DNA from: Mariprofundus sp.
Lineage (GTDB): Bacteria; Pseudomonadota; Zetaproteobacteria; Mariprofundales; Mariprofundaceae
Direction of reading: 5' to 3'
DNA: 18,930 nt
Assembly (NCBI GenBank): GCA_030951065.1
Contig: JAUZQH010000105.1
Span: forward strand, 1 to 18,930
Shown here in pieces: positions 8,509-15,856 of the stretch. The stretch's first letter is position 1; every line of letters starts with the position of its first letter. The notes below the pieces were generated by a model. That model worked only from the letters and a program-made list of their open reading frames with translations, searched no databases and was not told where the DNA came from. The position numbers and the translations under genes are program-made.

Positions 8509-9102
8509 TTGACCGGAACAGATTTCAAGGCAGCGTGCATTGTCATGTTGGCAGGAGTGGATGAAGTAGGGCGCGGGCCGTTGGCAGGGCCGGTGGTGAC
8601 GGCGGCAGTGATTCTGTCGCCGGATGATCCTTATCTGGGCAAATATCGGGATTCCAAAAAAGTGGCCGAGAAAAAACGGCTGAAGCTTTATCATCATATC
8701 CGCAGACATGCCGTAGCCTGTTCGGTATCCATGGCAACCATAGATGAGATCGACCAGCTCAATATCCTGCACGCCACGATGTTATCGATGCGCAGGTCGG
8801 TTGAAGGTCTGACCATGACACCTGCCAGAGTATTGGTCGATGGTAATCGCATTCCTGATCTGGCCGTGCCTGCCGAAGCCGTTATCGGCGGGGATGATTC
8901 GGTGCAGGAGATCGCTGCTGCATCAATAGTAGCTAAAGTCATCAGGGATCGCATGATGGCGATGTTCGATACACAATTCCCCGGCTACCAGTTTTCCAGA
9001 CACAAGGGCTATGGCACCAAAATCCACATGGATGCCTTACATGAACTTGGCCCGTGTCCGATTCACCGAAAATCCTTCGCCCCGGTGGCGAAGCTTTTAT
9101 AA
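8509..9102 (+). CDS. rnhB: Ribonuclease HII
   Basis: RNase HII cuts RNA in RNA-DNA hybrids and removes single ribonucleotides from DNA. The 197-residue product has the signature AGVDEVGRGPLAGPVV and the four acidic catalytic residues of the family at Asp18, Glu19, Asp111 and Asp129, with E. coli-like spacing. DSKKV and ASIVAKVIRD are also present, and the C-terminus has HKGYGT and HRKSF. The TTG start directly follows the stop of the lipase gene. An in-frame ATG at 8545 would leave only two residues before AGVDEVGRG and is equally possible. The gene is probably translated from the same transcript as the lipase. It ends two bases before an inverted-repeat element. Confidence 0.95.
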   Translation: MTGTDFKAACIVMLAGVDEVGRGPLAGPVVTAAVILSPDDPYLGKYRDSKKVAEKKRLKLYHHIRRHAVACSVSMATIDEIDQLNILHATMLSMRRSVEGLTMTPARVLVDGNRIPDLAVPAEAVIGGDDSVQEIAAASIVAKVIRDRMMAMFDTQFPGYQFSRHKGYGTKIHMDALHELGPCPIHRKSFAPVAKLL

Positions 9103-9105
9103 GCT

Positions 9106-9268
9106 TTTCACCGCAGAGGACGCAGAGTTACGCAGAGTAAAAACAAAAGTTTTGGGTGGCGTGTGTTGATTGGGGATATTCTTTGCACGAAGAAGACCGC
9201 CTCAATGATTTAAACCTCTAATATTTCAAGATTATACTCTGCGTAACTCTGCGCCCTCTGCGGTGAAA
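9106..9268. repeat. Terminal-inverted-repeat (MITE-like) element, near-perfect copy
   Basis: The left arm at 9106-9138 and the right arm at 9236-9268 are inverted copies that match at 32 of 33 bases; the arm begins TTTCACCGCAGAGG. The 97 bases between them contain no evident gene. The element occupies nearly the whole gap between the convergent rnhB and hslU stop codons. Its long foldback could act as a transcription or RNA-stability barrier for both genes. A diverged relative lies at 2648-2784. Confidence 0.8.
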
Positions 9269-9273
9269 TGCCT

Positions 9274-10614
9274 TTATAAGATATATCTGGAAAGATCCTC
9301 GTCTTCGCAGATTTCACCCAGCTGTTCCCGTACATATGCTGCATCTACGCATATGTTTTCACCGCTGCGATCAGAAGCTTCAAAGCTGATATCTTCCAGT
9401 ACGTGCTCCAGCAGGGTATGCAGGCGACGGGCACCGATATTTTCAGTTTTCTCATTCACCAGCACAGCGATACGGGCCAGTTCGGAGATGCCGTCTTCAT
9501 CAAACTCAATGGTGACATTTTCAGTATGCAGCAGGGCAGCATACTGGCGTGTCAACGAGGATTCCGGCTCGACCAGAATGCGGCGGAACTCCGTTTCACC
9601 CAGCGCATGCAGATTAACCCGGATGGGAAATCGACCCTGTAGTTCAGGAATCAGATCGGATGGCTTGGCCAGATGAAAAGCGCCGGAGGCAATGAACAGA
9701 ATATGGTCGGTTTTGATGTGGCCATAGCGTGTATTCACGGTTGTGCCTTCAACCAGTGGCAGCAGATCCCGCTGTACACCCTCGCGTGAAACATCACCAC
9801 CCTGTACACCGCTGCGGTGGGTGATTTTATCCATTTCATCGAGAAAAACGATGCCGTCGTTTTCAGCCCGCTTGATGGCCTCATCCTTGATGGCATCCAT
9901 ATCCAGCAGGCGGTCTGCCTCCTGTTGCTGAATAATTTTCAAGGCATCGGATACATTCATGCGCTTGCTGGTTTTCTGTTTACCCATCATATTGCTGAGC
10001 ATATCCTGGATATCCATGGCTTCGGTTCCCTGTCCGGTAAACATCTGCATGACCGGAATGCCATGTTGCGGTTCCACATCAATTTCAACCTGTCGCCTGT
10101 TTAATTCACCGAGGCGCAGTTTATGGCGCATTTTTTCTCGCGATTCGCTGGATGAGGCCTTGGTATCGCTGCTATGCGGGCCATTGGGCGCGACCGGATG
10201 CGGAATAAGAATATCGAGCAGCCTGTCTTCGGCTGCTTTTTCAGCTTTGGTTTGTACGCGAGCCAGATGCTCTTCACGCACGATTTTAATCGCGGTATCG
10301 ACCAGGTCACGGATAATGGTTTCGACATCCCGGCCGACATAACCGACTTCGGTGAACTTGGTTGCTTCAATCTTGATGAAGGGCGCATTGGCCAGCCGGG
10401 CCAGCCGGCGGGCGATTTCGGTTTTTCCCACACCGGTGGGGCCGATCATCAGAATATTCTTGGGGGTAATCTCCTCACGCATGGGGGAGTCTACCTGATG
10501 GCGCCGCCAGCGATTGCGCAGTGCGATGGCAACGGCTCGTTTGGCATCATTCTGACCGACAATATAGCGATCAAGCTCTGAAATAATTTCACGTGGTGTC
10601 ATGGTCTGGCTCAC
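9274..10614 (-). CDS. hslU: ATP-dependent protease ATPase subunit HslU (ClpY)
   Basis: HslU is the AAA+ hexameric unfoldase that feeds proteins into HslV. The 446-residue product (E. coli 443) has Walker A GPTGVGKT at 58-65 with Lys64, the pore loop GYVG at 91-94, an intermediate (I) domain around 110-240, Walker B IVFLDE at 255-260, and an arginine-bearing C-domain segment [11 protein letters not shown]. It ends LSRYIL, the conserved tail that inserts into HslV. The GTG start at 10614 is two bases after the hslV stop, with AGGGAG eight bases upstream. The ATG at 10602 ([10 protein letters not shown]) with AGGTGAG in front is an alternative. The gene is co-transcribed with hslV. Confidence 0.97.
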   Translation of the reverse strand: MSQTMTPREIISELDRYIVGQNDAKRAVAIALRNRWRRHQVDSPMREEITPKNILMIGPTGVGKTEIARRLARLANAPFIKIEATKFTEVGYVGRDVETIIRDLVDTAIKIVREEHLARVQTKAEKAAEDRLLDILIPHPVAPNGPHSSDTKASSSESREKMRHKLRLGELNRRQVEIDVEPQHGIPVMQMFTGQGTEAMDIQDMLSNMMGKQKTSKRMNVSDALKIIQQQEADRLLDMDAIKDEAIKRAENDGIVFLDEMDKITHRSGVQGGDVSREGVQRDLLPLVEGTTVNTRYGHIKTDHILFIASGAFHLAKPSDLIPELQGRFPIRVNLHALGETEFRRILVEPESSLTRQYAALLHTENVTIEFDEDGISELARIAVLVNEKTENIGARRLHTLLEHVLEDISFEASDRSGENICVDAAYVREQLGEICEDEDLSRYIL

Positions 10615-10616
10615 CT

Positions 10617-11168
10617 TTACGACTCCCTGGATATGGATTCAATGGTAATATTATTATTGGTGTAAATGCAGATGTTGGCAGCAATCAGCATGGCTTCTCG
10701 TGCGGCATCAGCGGCGCTGAGTTCACTGTGATTGAGAAGAGCTGTTGCTGCAGCTTTGGCATAACCGCCACCGGAACCAATCGCGGCAACCCCGTCATCC
10801 GGCTCCAGCACATCGCCATTGCCGGAAATCAATAATGTATTGTCTTTATCTGCAACAATCATCATCGCTTCGAGCTGGCGCAGGTATTTATCGGTACGCC
10901 AGTCCTTGGCCAGTGCCACAGCGGCACGCAATAAATTGCCGGCGTGTTCATCCAGCTTGGCTTCAAAGCGTTCGAACAGATTCATGGCATCAGCTGTCGA
11001 TCCGGCAAAACCGGTTAAGATGGCTCCATCGCGAATCGTACGCACTTTCCGGCCACCGTGTTTGACGACGGTATCACCCAGTGTCACCTGACCATCGCCG
11101 CCAATAGCAACCTCGCCGTTTTTGCGTATGCAGCAAATTGTGGTTCCAAGCATGGTGATTTTTCCCAT
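10617..11168 (-). CDS. hslV: ATP-dependent protease proteolytic subunit HslV (ClpQ)
   Basis: HslV is a threonine peptidase of the proteasome beta type that forms the double-ring protease with HslU. The ATG at 11168 has GAGGT six bases upstream, giving 183 residues. The conserved start of the mature protein, [10 protein letters not shown], is preceded here by MGKITMLG. The catalytic Thr is therefore the first Thr of GTTI and must be exposed by removing a short propeptide rather than just Met. Other family segments are [45 protein letters not shown] and ICIYTN. GTG 11180 and ATG 11153 are other in-frame starts. The gene is first in an hslVU operon. No clear sigma-32 promoter was found in the 100 bases upstream. 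Confidence 0.96.
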   Translation of the reverse strand: MGKITMLGTTICCIRKNGEVAIGGDGQVTLGDTVVKHGGRKVRTIRDGAILTGFAGSTADAMNLFERFEAKLDEHAGNLLRAAVALAKDWRTDKYLRQLEAMMIVADKDNTLLISGNGDVLEPDDGVAAIGSGGGYAKAAATALLNHSELSAADAAREAMLIAANICIYTNNNITIESISRES

Positions 11169-11269
11169 GGCGCACCTCACATCCGGATAAATCCAATTGA
11201 ACAGAACGAAGGGTGAGTCTATCCGCGAATCTGTTGCACGCCAGTATTCATGCGATAGCGATTAAGGGA

Positions 11270-11298
11270 TTGACGAAAGGGCGGTGGATGCCTATTGT
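11270..11298 (+). promoter_or_regulatory. Sigma-70 promoter of the tRNA cluster
   Basis: TTGACG (11270-11275) and TATTGT (11293-11298) are separated by 17 bases. They are followed by a GC-rich discriminator (CCGCCGCC), typical of growth-rate-controlled stable-RNA promoters. The expected start point is about 20-25 bases before the first tRNA. Confidence 0.72.
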
Positions 11299-11327
11299 CC
11301 GCCGCCTTCGCATGAAGGCTTGAATAA

Positions 11328-11404
<77 letters not shown>

Positions 11405-11451
11405 TTCAGGAAGAAATCAGCGGATATGTAGCACTGGACGCGATCTGGCGA

Positions 11452-11528
11452 GCGCCTGTAGCTCAACTGGATAGAGCAACGGCCTTCTAAGCCGTAGGTT
11501 GCAGGTTCGAGCCCTGCCAGGCGCGCCA
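11452..11528 (+). tRNA. tRNA-Arg (UCU)
   Basis: The acceptor GCGCCTG pairs with CAGGCGC. The anticodon stem ACGGC/GCCGT holds the loop CTTCTAA with anticodon TCT, reading AGA and AGG. The discriminator is G and CCA is encoded at 11526-11528. Confidence 0.97.
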
Positions 11529-11541
11529 CCGGATAGTATAT

Positions 11542-11617
11542 GGTGGATGTAGCTCAATGGTAGAGCCCCGGCTTGTGATGCCGGTGGTTGTGGGTTCGAG
11601 TCCCATCATCCACCCCA
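11542..11617 (+). tRNA. tRNA-His (GUG)
   Basis: The extra 5' G at position -1 (11542) faces the C discriminator at 11614, the hallmark of tRNA-His. The acceptor GTGGATG pairs with CATCCAC. The anticodon stem CCGGC/GCCGG holds the loop TTGTGAT with anticodon GTG. CCA is encoded at 11615-11617. Confidence 0.97.
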
Positions 11618-11670
11618 CTATGCGATGGCCGTTTACAGCGGGGAGTACAGACGCCATGATTTCGACATCG

Positions 11671-11746
<76 letters not shown>

Positions 11747-11751
11747 TATAG

Positions 11752-11783
11752 AAAAGCACTTGCGGAATCGCAGGTGCTTTTTT
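11752..11783 (+). terminator. Rho-independent terminator of the tRNA cluster
   Basis: AAAAGCACTTGCG (11752-11764) pairs with CGCAGGTGCTTTT (11769-11781) around the loop GAAT, with one G-T pair, and runs into six T residues (11778-11783). It starts six bases after tRNA-Lys. Confidence 0.92.
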
Positions 11784-11944
11784 CTTTGTTCCCCTATCAA
11801 TCGGACACTTCGAGATTCAGCTGCCTTACACATAAATTCATTAGGGAGATGCTGATTAAAGGCATCCTGCCTGTAATCAGTCCGCAAATGCAAAAATGCG
11901 ATTTTGTGTTTGCTTACAAATCAAGCTCTTGAGTGTTTGATTTG

Positions 11945-11992
11945 GCAGCCCGTCCGTGGGCTGCACGGAAGCACTGACACATCAGCGCTTCC
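11945..11992. other. Two adjacent strong hairpins in a gene-free stretch
   Basis: In the roughly 320 bases between the tRNA terminator and the PilZ gene no credible ORF is seen. GCAGCCC (11945-11951) pairs with GGGCTGC (11958-11964). Just after, GGAAGC plus CTGA (11967-11977) pairs with TCAG plus GCTTCC (11982-11992), with one A-C mismatch and loop CACA. They could belong to a small RNA or a structured leader, but no promoter was identified for them. Confidence 0.4.
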
Positions 11993-12036
11993 TTAGAAAA
12001 CTTTGTGGCGAATTTTTTTTGTGCGTTCAATAGCAG

Positions 12037-12055
12037 GTGACTGATAATCATTATA
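12037..12055 (+). promoter_or_regulatory. Fur-box-like operator upstream of the PilZ gene
   Basis: The site contains GATAATCATTAT. It agrees with about 15 of the 19 positions of the E. coli Fur consensus (GATAATGATAATCATTATC), with a near-perfect 3' half and a weak 5' half. It lies just upstream of the predicted PilZ promoter. Binding by Fur is inferred only. Confidence 0.4.
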
Positions 12056-12071
12056 TGTCGATTGAGAAAGG

Positions 12072-12099
12072 TTGGGATGTTCAATGTGTGTGCTACACT
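12072..12099 (+). promoter_or_regulatory. Extended -10 promoter of the PilZ gene
   Basis: TTGGGA at 12072-12077 and TACACT at 12094-12099 are separated by 16 bases. TG at 12091-12092 gives the extended -10 form TGnTACACT. The predicted start point falls within a few bases of the ATG at 12108, which would make the message leaderless or nearly so. Confidence 0.5.
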
Positions 12100-12107
12100 G
12101 GCCCCAT

Positions 12108-12533
12108 ATGGAAACAGTCAATAATGATCTGATCGAGAAAATCGCTGCGCTTGCTGCTGATTTGCCGGAAGAACAGCGGCGACAGTTGCTTGAGCTGATT
12201 TACGGCTGGAGGCCGGATGTTCGTCATGCGCCGCGCGAAACGTATATTGAACCGTTGAGTTTCACATCCCGAAACGGTATGCACTATGGGAAAGCCAGAG
12301 ATGTCAGTGCCACGGGCGTGTTTATTGTGACATCTGCCGAGCTTGAGGTGGGTACGCAGGTACAGTTGGCGTTGACCTTTCTCTCTGCACCGAATCCGGT
12401 TCAACTCAGCGGTACGATTGTAAGAAAAACCGAGGACGGCATTGCGGTGCAGTTTGATGCAGGCAGGAGTAGTCAGGTCAAAGAACTGGAATCTATCATT
12501 TCAAAGCAGATGCTTATTCTTCACGGCAAATAA
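12108..12533 (+). CDS. PilZ-domain protein (predicted c-di-GMP receptor)
   Basis: This is probably a small cytoplasmic c-di-GMP effector controlling motility, attachment or exopolysaccharide. With the ATG at 12108 it has 141 residues: a helical N-terminal part (about 1-35, acidic and leucine-rich) followed by one PilZ domain. Both binding motifs are intact: RxxxR at Arg39-Arg43 (RHAPR) and DxSxxG at Asp65-Gly70 (DVSATG). There is no transmembrane segment. The start is uncertain. ATG 12108 lacks a Shine-Dalgarno sequence but fits a leaderless mRNA. ATG 12084 would add eight residues (MCVLHWPH) and has only a distant AAAGG. It ends 13 bases from the convergent gloB stop. Confidence 0.85.
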   Translation: METVNNDLIEKIAALAADLPEEQRRQLLELIYGWRPDVRHAPRETYIEPLSFTSRNGMHYGKARDVSATGVFIVTSAELEVGTQVQLALTFLSAPNPVQLSGTIVRKTEDGIAVQFDAGRSSQVKELESIISKQMLILHGK

Positions 12534-12546
12534 GCCGGAGTATCCG

Positions 12547-13335
12547 CTACCAGCTGTCTTTTCTTTTCCTGATATCACTGAATACCGCAAGGGGCTCGGA
12601 ACTGATGTTGTGTGAGCTCGCATAGTTCTGACAAAAATCAGGATCAAGGGGGCGTAAAAATGGATTGGTCGCCCTTTCTTTGTCGATAGACGATGGAATC
12701 GTTGGTTGGCCCTGTTTTCTGCAGTTTGTGTCGGCAATGATGCGCTTGGTCAGTGCCGGGTTGTTGACATCAATGGCGCTGGCATAAGCCAGATTGGCCA
12801 GGGTATATTCGTGGGCACAATAAATCTTTGTGTTGCCATCGAGCCCTGCGAGTTTGTTCAGACTGTGCCACATCTGCGCTGCCGAGCCTTCGAATAATCT
12901 GCCACAACCGGCTCCGAACAGGGTATCGCCACAAAACAGTGCATCATTGATCATGTAGGTAATATGACCTTTGGTGTGTCCCGGAACGTCCAGAACCGAA
13001 ACATCCAGGCCGGGAAGTGCAGGGGGTGAAATTTCTGATACGGGGATATCAATACCCGGGATGCGTTTTGCATCGCTCTCTGCTCCGACAATCAGGCAGC
13101 CGAAATCTTTTTTCAGTGATAGATTCCCGTCGGTGTGATCCCAGTGATGGTGGGTGTTGAAAATATGAGTGAGCGGTTTGCCCAGTTGCCTGCAGGCTTT
13201 ACGCACTGAAACGGCTTCGGCAGGGTCAACGGCAATGAGGGTATTCTTTGAATCAATCTCAATGAGATAGATATAATTATCTCGTAAAACCGGCAGCTGA
13301 TGAACCGTAAAGCCGGTATGTTGATAGGACCACAT
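12547..13335 (-). CDS. gloB: Hydroxyacylglutathione hydrolase (glyoxalase II)
   Basis: This metallo-beta-lactamase-fold enzyme hydrolyses S-D-lactoylglutathione to D-lactate and glutathione in methylglyoxal detoxification. The 262-residue product carries the binuclear metal ligands in THHHWDH at 61-67, the His of PGHTKGH at 120, Asp137 in CGDTLFGAGCGRLFEG, and His175 in CAHEYTLANLAYA. The last two segments are diagnostic of glyoxalase II within the superfamily. The length is normal (E. coli 251). The ATG at 13335 lacks a good ribosome binding site, but no better start precedes the conserved LPVLRDNYIYLI. It is divergent from the CDF transporter, with 51 bases between starts. No glyoxalase I is in the window. 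Confidence 0.94.
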   Translation of the reverse strand: MWSYQHTGFTVHQLPVLRDNYIYLIEIDSKNTLIAVDPAEAVSVRKACRQLGKPLTHIFNTHHHWDHTDGNLSLKKDFGCLIVGAESDAKRIPGIDIPVSEISPPALPGLDVSVLDVPGHTKGHITYMINDALFCGDTLFGAGCGRLFEGSAAQMWHSLNKLAGLDGNTKIYCAHEYTLANLAYASAIDVNNPALTKRIIADTNCRKQGQPTIPSSIDKERATNPFLRPLDPDFCQNYASSHNISSEPLAVFSDIRKRKDSW

Positions 13336-13386
13336 GCCGGCAGTTTAAAGCCTGTTCACATAAAATGCGAGACAAGGGGAAATTGT

Positions 13387-14358
13387 ATGTCACACGGTTC
13401 AACCAGAGCAGTGCTCACTGCAGTTGCCAGCAATGCCATGGTAACGGTTGCCAAATTTATCGGTTTTTCTTTTTCGGGTTCCAGTGCCCTGCTGGCTGAA
13501 GCTGTACATTCGCTGGCAGACACTGCCAATCAGGGACTTCTGCTGCTTGGTTTAAGGCGATCTGCCCGTCAGGCGGATGAAGAACACCAGTTCGGTTATG
13601 GCCAGGAACGTTATTTCTGGAACCTGATTTCAGCGGTCACCATTTTCTTTCTCGGTTGTGTTTATACAGTCATGCATGCGGTGGAACAGCTCCGACACGA
13701 ACATACGCCTGAATTTTCATGGATTCCTTTTATCATTCTTGGTTTTGCTTTTGTGATGGAAGGGTATTCGTTGTTGGTTGCACTGGTTGAATTCAGGCAT
13801 CAGTGCAGGCAAGCAGGCAAAACCTTCAGGGTCTACCTGGTAGAAACGCGGGATCCGACGACATTGGCAGTGCTGATTGAAGATTCAGCCGCCATACTCG
13901 GTTTGGTTATCGCGCTGATCGGTATGGGGCTTGCTGCATATACCGGTTCTGCATTATTCGATGGAATTGCTGCCATCTGTATTGGCCTGTTGATGGGCGG
14001 ACTGGCCTTTTTTCTGGCTGCGACCAATCGCAAATATCTGCTCAACCATTCCAATGAAGAGGTCGATGAAATTGCTTCCAGATTGTGGCAGGCCGATGAT
14101 CAGGTGCAGTCTGTGCAGCGTATCAACAGTATCGTACTCTCTCCTGAAGATACCTTGCTGATGGCAGAGGTCGAACTGCGTGAAGAAGCTATTTTTGCCG
14201 ATATGACGCAGGAGGAAATCAGTCGGGCGATCCGGTTTATGCATAAGCTGGATGATATTCGCAGATCTCTGGAAGAGGATGTCAGCCGTGTTGCACCGGA
14301 AACAAAACACATCTTTATCGAATTCACTGCGCCGAAAGATAAGCCCGAAAAACAGTAG
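13387..14358 (+). CDS. Cation diffusion facilitator family transporter (ZnT9/SLC30A9-like)
   Basis: This inner-membrane divalent-cation:proton antiporter has 323 residues from the ATG at 13387, with AAGGGGA six bases upstream. Longer in-frame starts would overlap gloB and lack a ribosome binding site. Membrane segments are seen at about 10-30, 33-56, 80-100, 112-135, 165-187 and 193-213, giving the six of the family. The TM2 metal site is HSLAD with His41 and Asp45. In TM5 the usual HxxxD reads VLIED, so the His is Val162 and Glu165-Asp166 remain. GYGQERYFWNLISA after TM2 resembles the SLC30A9 branch. A cytoplasmic C-terminal domain follows from about 220. The metal (Zn, Co, Fe or Mn) cannot be told from sequence. 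Confidence 0.9.
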   Translation: MSHGSTRAVLTAVASNAMVTVAKFIGFSFSGSSALLAEAVHSLADTANQGLLLLGLRRSARQADEEHQFGYGQERYFWNLISAVTIFFLGCVYTVMHAVEQLRHEHTPEFSWIPFIILGFAFVMEGYSLLVALVEFRHQCRQAGKTFRVYLVETRDPTTLAVLIEDSAAILGLVIALIGMGLAAYTGSALFDGIAAICIGLLMGGLAFFLAATNRKYLLNHSNEEVDEIASRLWQADDQVQSVQRINSIVLSPEDTLLMAEVELREEAIFADMTQEEISRAIRFMHKLDDIRRSLEEDVSRVAPETKHIFIEFTAPKDKPEKQ

Positions 14359-14432
14359 GGTGGTGTATGCCGGATGATTGGCATAAACTTTCCCTCCGAT
14401 TTCTGATCGCATAAAATATCAAGGAGTTTTTT

Positions 14433-15035
14433 ATGAGTGTACTGGTTGGCAAACAGGCCCCCGATTTTACAGCTGCCGCTGTCATGGCGGACGGTTCCAT
14501 CAATGAAAATTTCTCGCTGTCCGATTACAGCGGGAAATATGTCGTATTATTCTTTTATCCGCTGGACTTCACCTTTGTATGTCCGTCCGAACTGATTGCT
14601 TTTGATCACCGCATCAAGGAATTCGAAGACCGTGGCGTACAGGTAATCGGTTGCTCCATAGATTCCCAGTTCACCCATTCAGCCTGGCGCAATACGGCTG
14701 TAGATGCCGGTGGAATCGGCGAAGTCGCCTATCCGCTGGTGGCGGATGTCAAACATGAAATCTGTCAGGCCTATGATGTGGAATTCGCTGATGCAGGCGT
14801 AGCATTCCGTGGTTCTTTCCTGATTGATAAAAACGGCACAGTAATGCATCAGGTGGTCAACCATTTGCCGCTGGGTCGTAATATCGACGAAATGCTGCGT
14901 ATGATTGATGCCCTGCAGTTCCATGAAGAGCATGGCGAAGTATGTCCGGCCGGCTGGAAAAAAGGCGACAAGGGCATGGTTGCCGATGCCGATGGCGTTG
15001 CTTCTTATCTGGCTTCCGAAGCCGATAAACTGTAA
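14433..15035 (+). CDS. Typical 2-Cys peroxiredoxin (AhpC/Prx1 family)
   Basis: This cytoplasmic thiol peroxidase reduces H2O2 and organic hydroperoxides. The product has 200 residues. The peroxidatic cysteine is Cys50 in DFTFVCPSE. The resolving cysteine is Cys171 in HGEVCPAGW. The active-site region contains FYPLDFTF, and the catalytic Arg lies in FRGSFLIDK. GGIG at 93-96 and a C-terminal Tyr-Leu pair at 192-193 correspond to the GGLG and YF motifs that make some peroxiredoxins prone to over-oxidation. AAGGAG lies eight bases before the ATG. It is followed by a strong terminator and preceded by the CDF gene in the same direction. No AhpF is nearby, so a thioredoxin-type reductant is likely. 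Confidence 0.95.
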   Translation: MSVLVGKQAPDFTAAAVMADGSINENFSLSDYSGKYVVLFFYPLDFTFVCPSELIAFDHRIKEFEDRGVQVIGCSIDSQFTHSAWRNTAVDAGGIGEVAYPLVADVKHEICQAYDVEFADAGVAFRGSFLIDKNGTVMHQVVNHLPLGRNIDEMLRMIDALQFHEEHGEVCPAGWKKGDKGMVADADGVASYLASEADKL

Positions 15036-15054
15036 AATATCTTCTGAGGCATTG

Positions 15055-15086
15055 AAAAAGCGGCTCCGGGGAGCCGCTTTTTTTTT
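15055..15086. terminator. Bidirectional Rho-independent terminator
   Basis: AAAAAGCGGCTC (15055-15066) pairs with GAGCCGCTTTTT (15071-15082) around CGGG. It has nine T residues on the plus strand and five on the minus strand. It lies between the peroxiredoxin and the convergent cytidylyltransferase gene and can serve both. Confidence 0.93.
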
Positions 15087-15109
15087 ACGCTTGTGGGTTT
15101 GCGTTTTGT

Positions 15110-15856
15110 TTAAACCGGAGTGACATCGGGTTGCTGCTGGAAGCGGGTGAGCAGAGCGTTTTCGGCACGCCAGAAGGCGACGGGGTCATCCACATCAATC
15201 CAGAAGCGATCGTCAATATCGAACGTGTGCGCCTGGCCTGTCGCGGCAAGCAATTCAACACCGTTGGACAGGCCGGTATTGCCGGTTATGAGAGAAGCCT
15301 GCGTAAGTGAATCAAAGATGGCCGGTGTGCACAGAAAAATGCCGGTATCATAGGCATTGAATCTCTCTAAACCTTTGCCGATGGCGACAATATTTCCCTG
15401 TTCAGTCTGAACTCGGGTAACATCATCGGGGTCGACCAGCGGGTTATCCAGATGGCTGTCCACGGCGAGGGTCAGACCATCTTGATCTTTGGCCGAGTGG
15501 ATCAGATCGCGTGCGATACCGGGATCGAACACATGATCGGTCATCAGTAACAGGAATGGTTCATCCAGATGATCAGCCGCGCTCAATACCGATACCCCGT
15601 TATCCGTATTCTGCCATTTTTCATTGAAGATCGTTTGAATGGGGATATTCAGCCGGTGACTCAGGCGCTGCAGAAAGGCATCAACGCGCTCATGATGGTG
15701 GCCGGTGACGATATAGAAATCATCTACACCTGCCTCAATCGCGGATGCAATGGTGCGTTCGATCAGGGCGATGCCATACAGGGGAATGAGAGGCTTGCAC
15801 TGGCCTTTTTTTTGCAGGCGCCTGCCTTTCCCTGCCGCAATAATCAGGCACTTCAT
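15110..15856 (-). CDS. Nucleotidyltransferase, probable CTP:inositol-1-phosphate cytidylyltransferase
   Basis: The predicted role is to make CDP-inositol from CTP and inositol-1-phosphate. The 248-residue GT-A-type protein has the nucleotide loop AAGKGRRL at 7-14 with Lys21 (CKPLIPLYG), NG at 86-87 in NTDNGVSVLSAADH, the metal-binding MTDHV at 105-109, DTGIF at 170-174 and WIDVDD at 219-224. The family as a whole activates sugars, choline phosphate or inositol phosphate. The TDHV and DTG patterns are recalled from the cytidylyltransferase half of the archaeal IPCT-DIPPS enzyme. The ATG overlaps the stop of the inositol-phosphate synthase gene by four bases, so the two are translationally coupled. 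That link is the main support for the inositol substrate. A different sugar phosphate cannot be excluded. Confidence 0.72.
   Translation of the reverse strand: MKCLIIAAGKGRRLQKKGQCKPLIPLYGIALIERTIASAIEAGVDDFYIVTGHHHERVDAFLQRLSHRLNIPIQTIFNEKWQNTDNGVSVLSAADHLDEPFLLLMTDHVFDPGIARDLIHSAKDQDGLTLAVDSHLDNPLVDPDDVTRVQTEQGNIVAIGKGLERFNAYDTGIFLCTPAIFDSLTQASLITGNTGLSNGVELLAATGQAHTFDIDDRFWIDVDDPVAFWRAENALLTRFQQQPDVTPV

Noticed and set aside
10174..10581. Plus-strand 135-residue frame opposite hslU
   Set aside because: It is complementary to the conserved hslU coding sequence and matches no family.
11169..11270. Heat-shock (sigma-32) promoter for hslVU
   Set aside because: No CTTGAA/CCCCAT pair with correct spacing was found on the minus strand.
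13347..13357. GCCTGTTCACA shared with the possible mobile-element end at 18820
   Set aside because: An eleven-base match is expected by chance several times in a window of this size, and no palindrome or frame break accompanies it.
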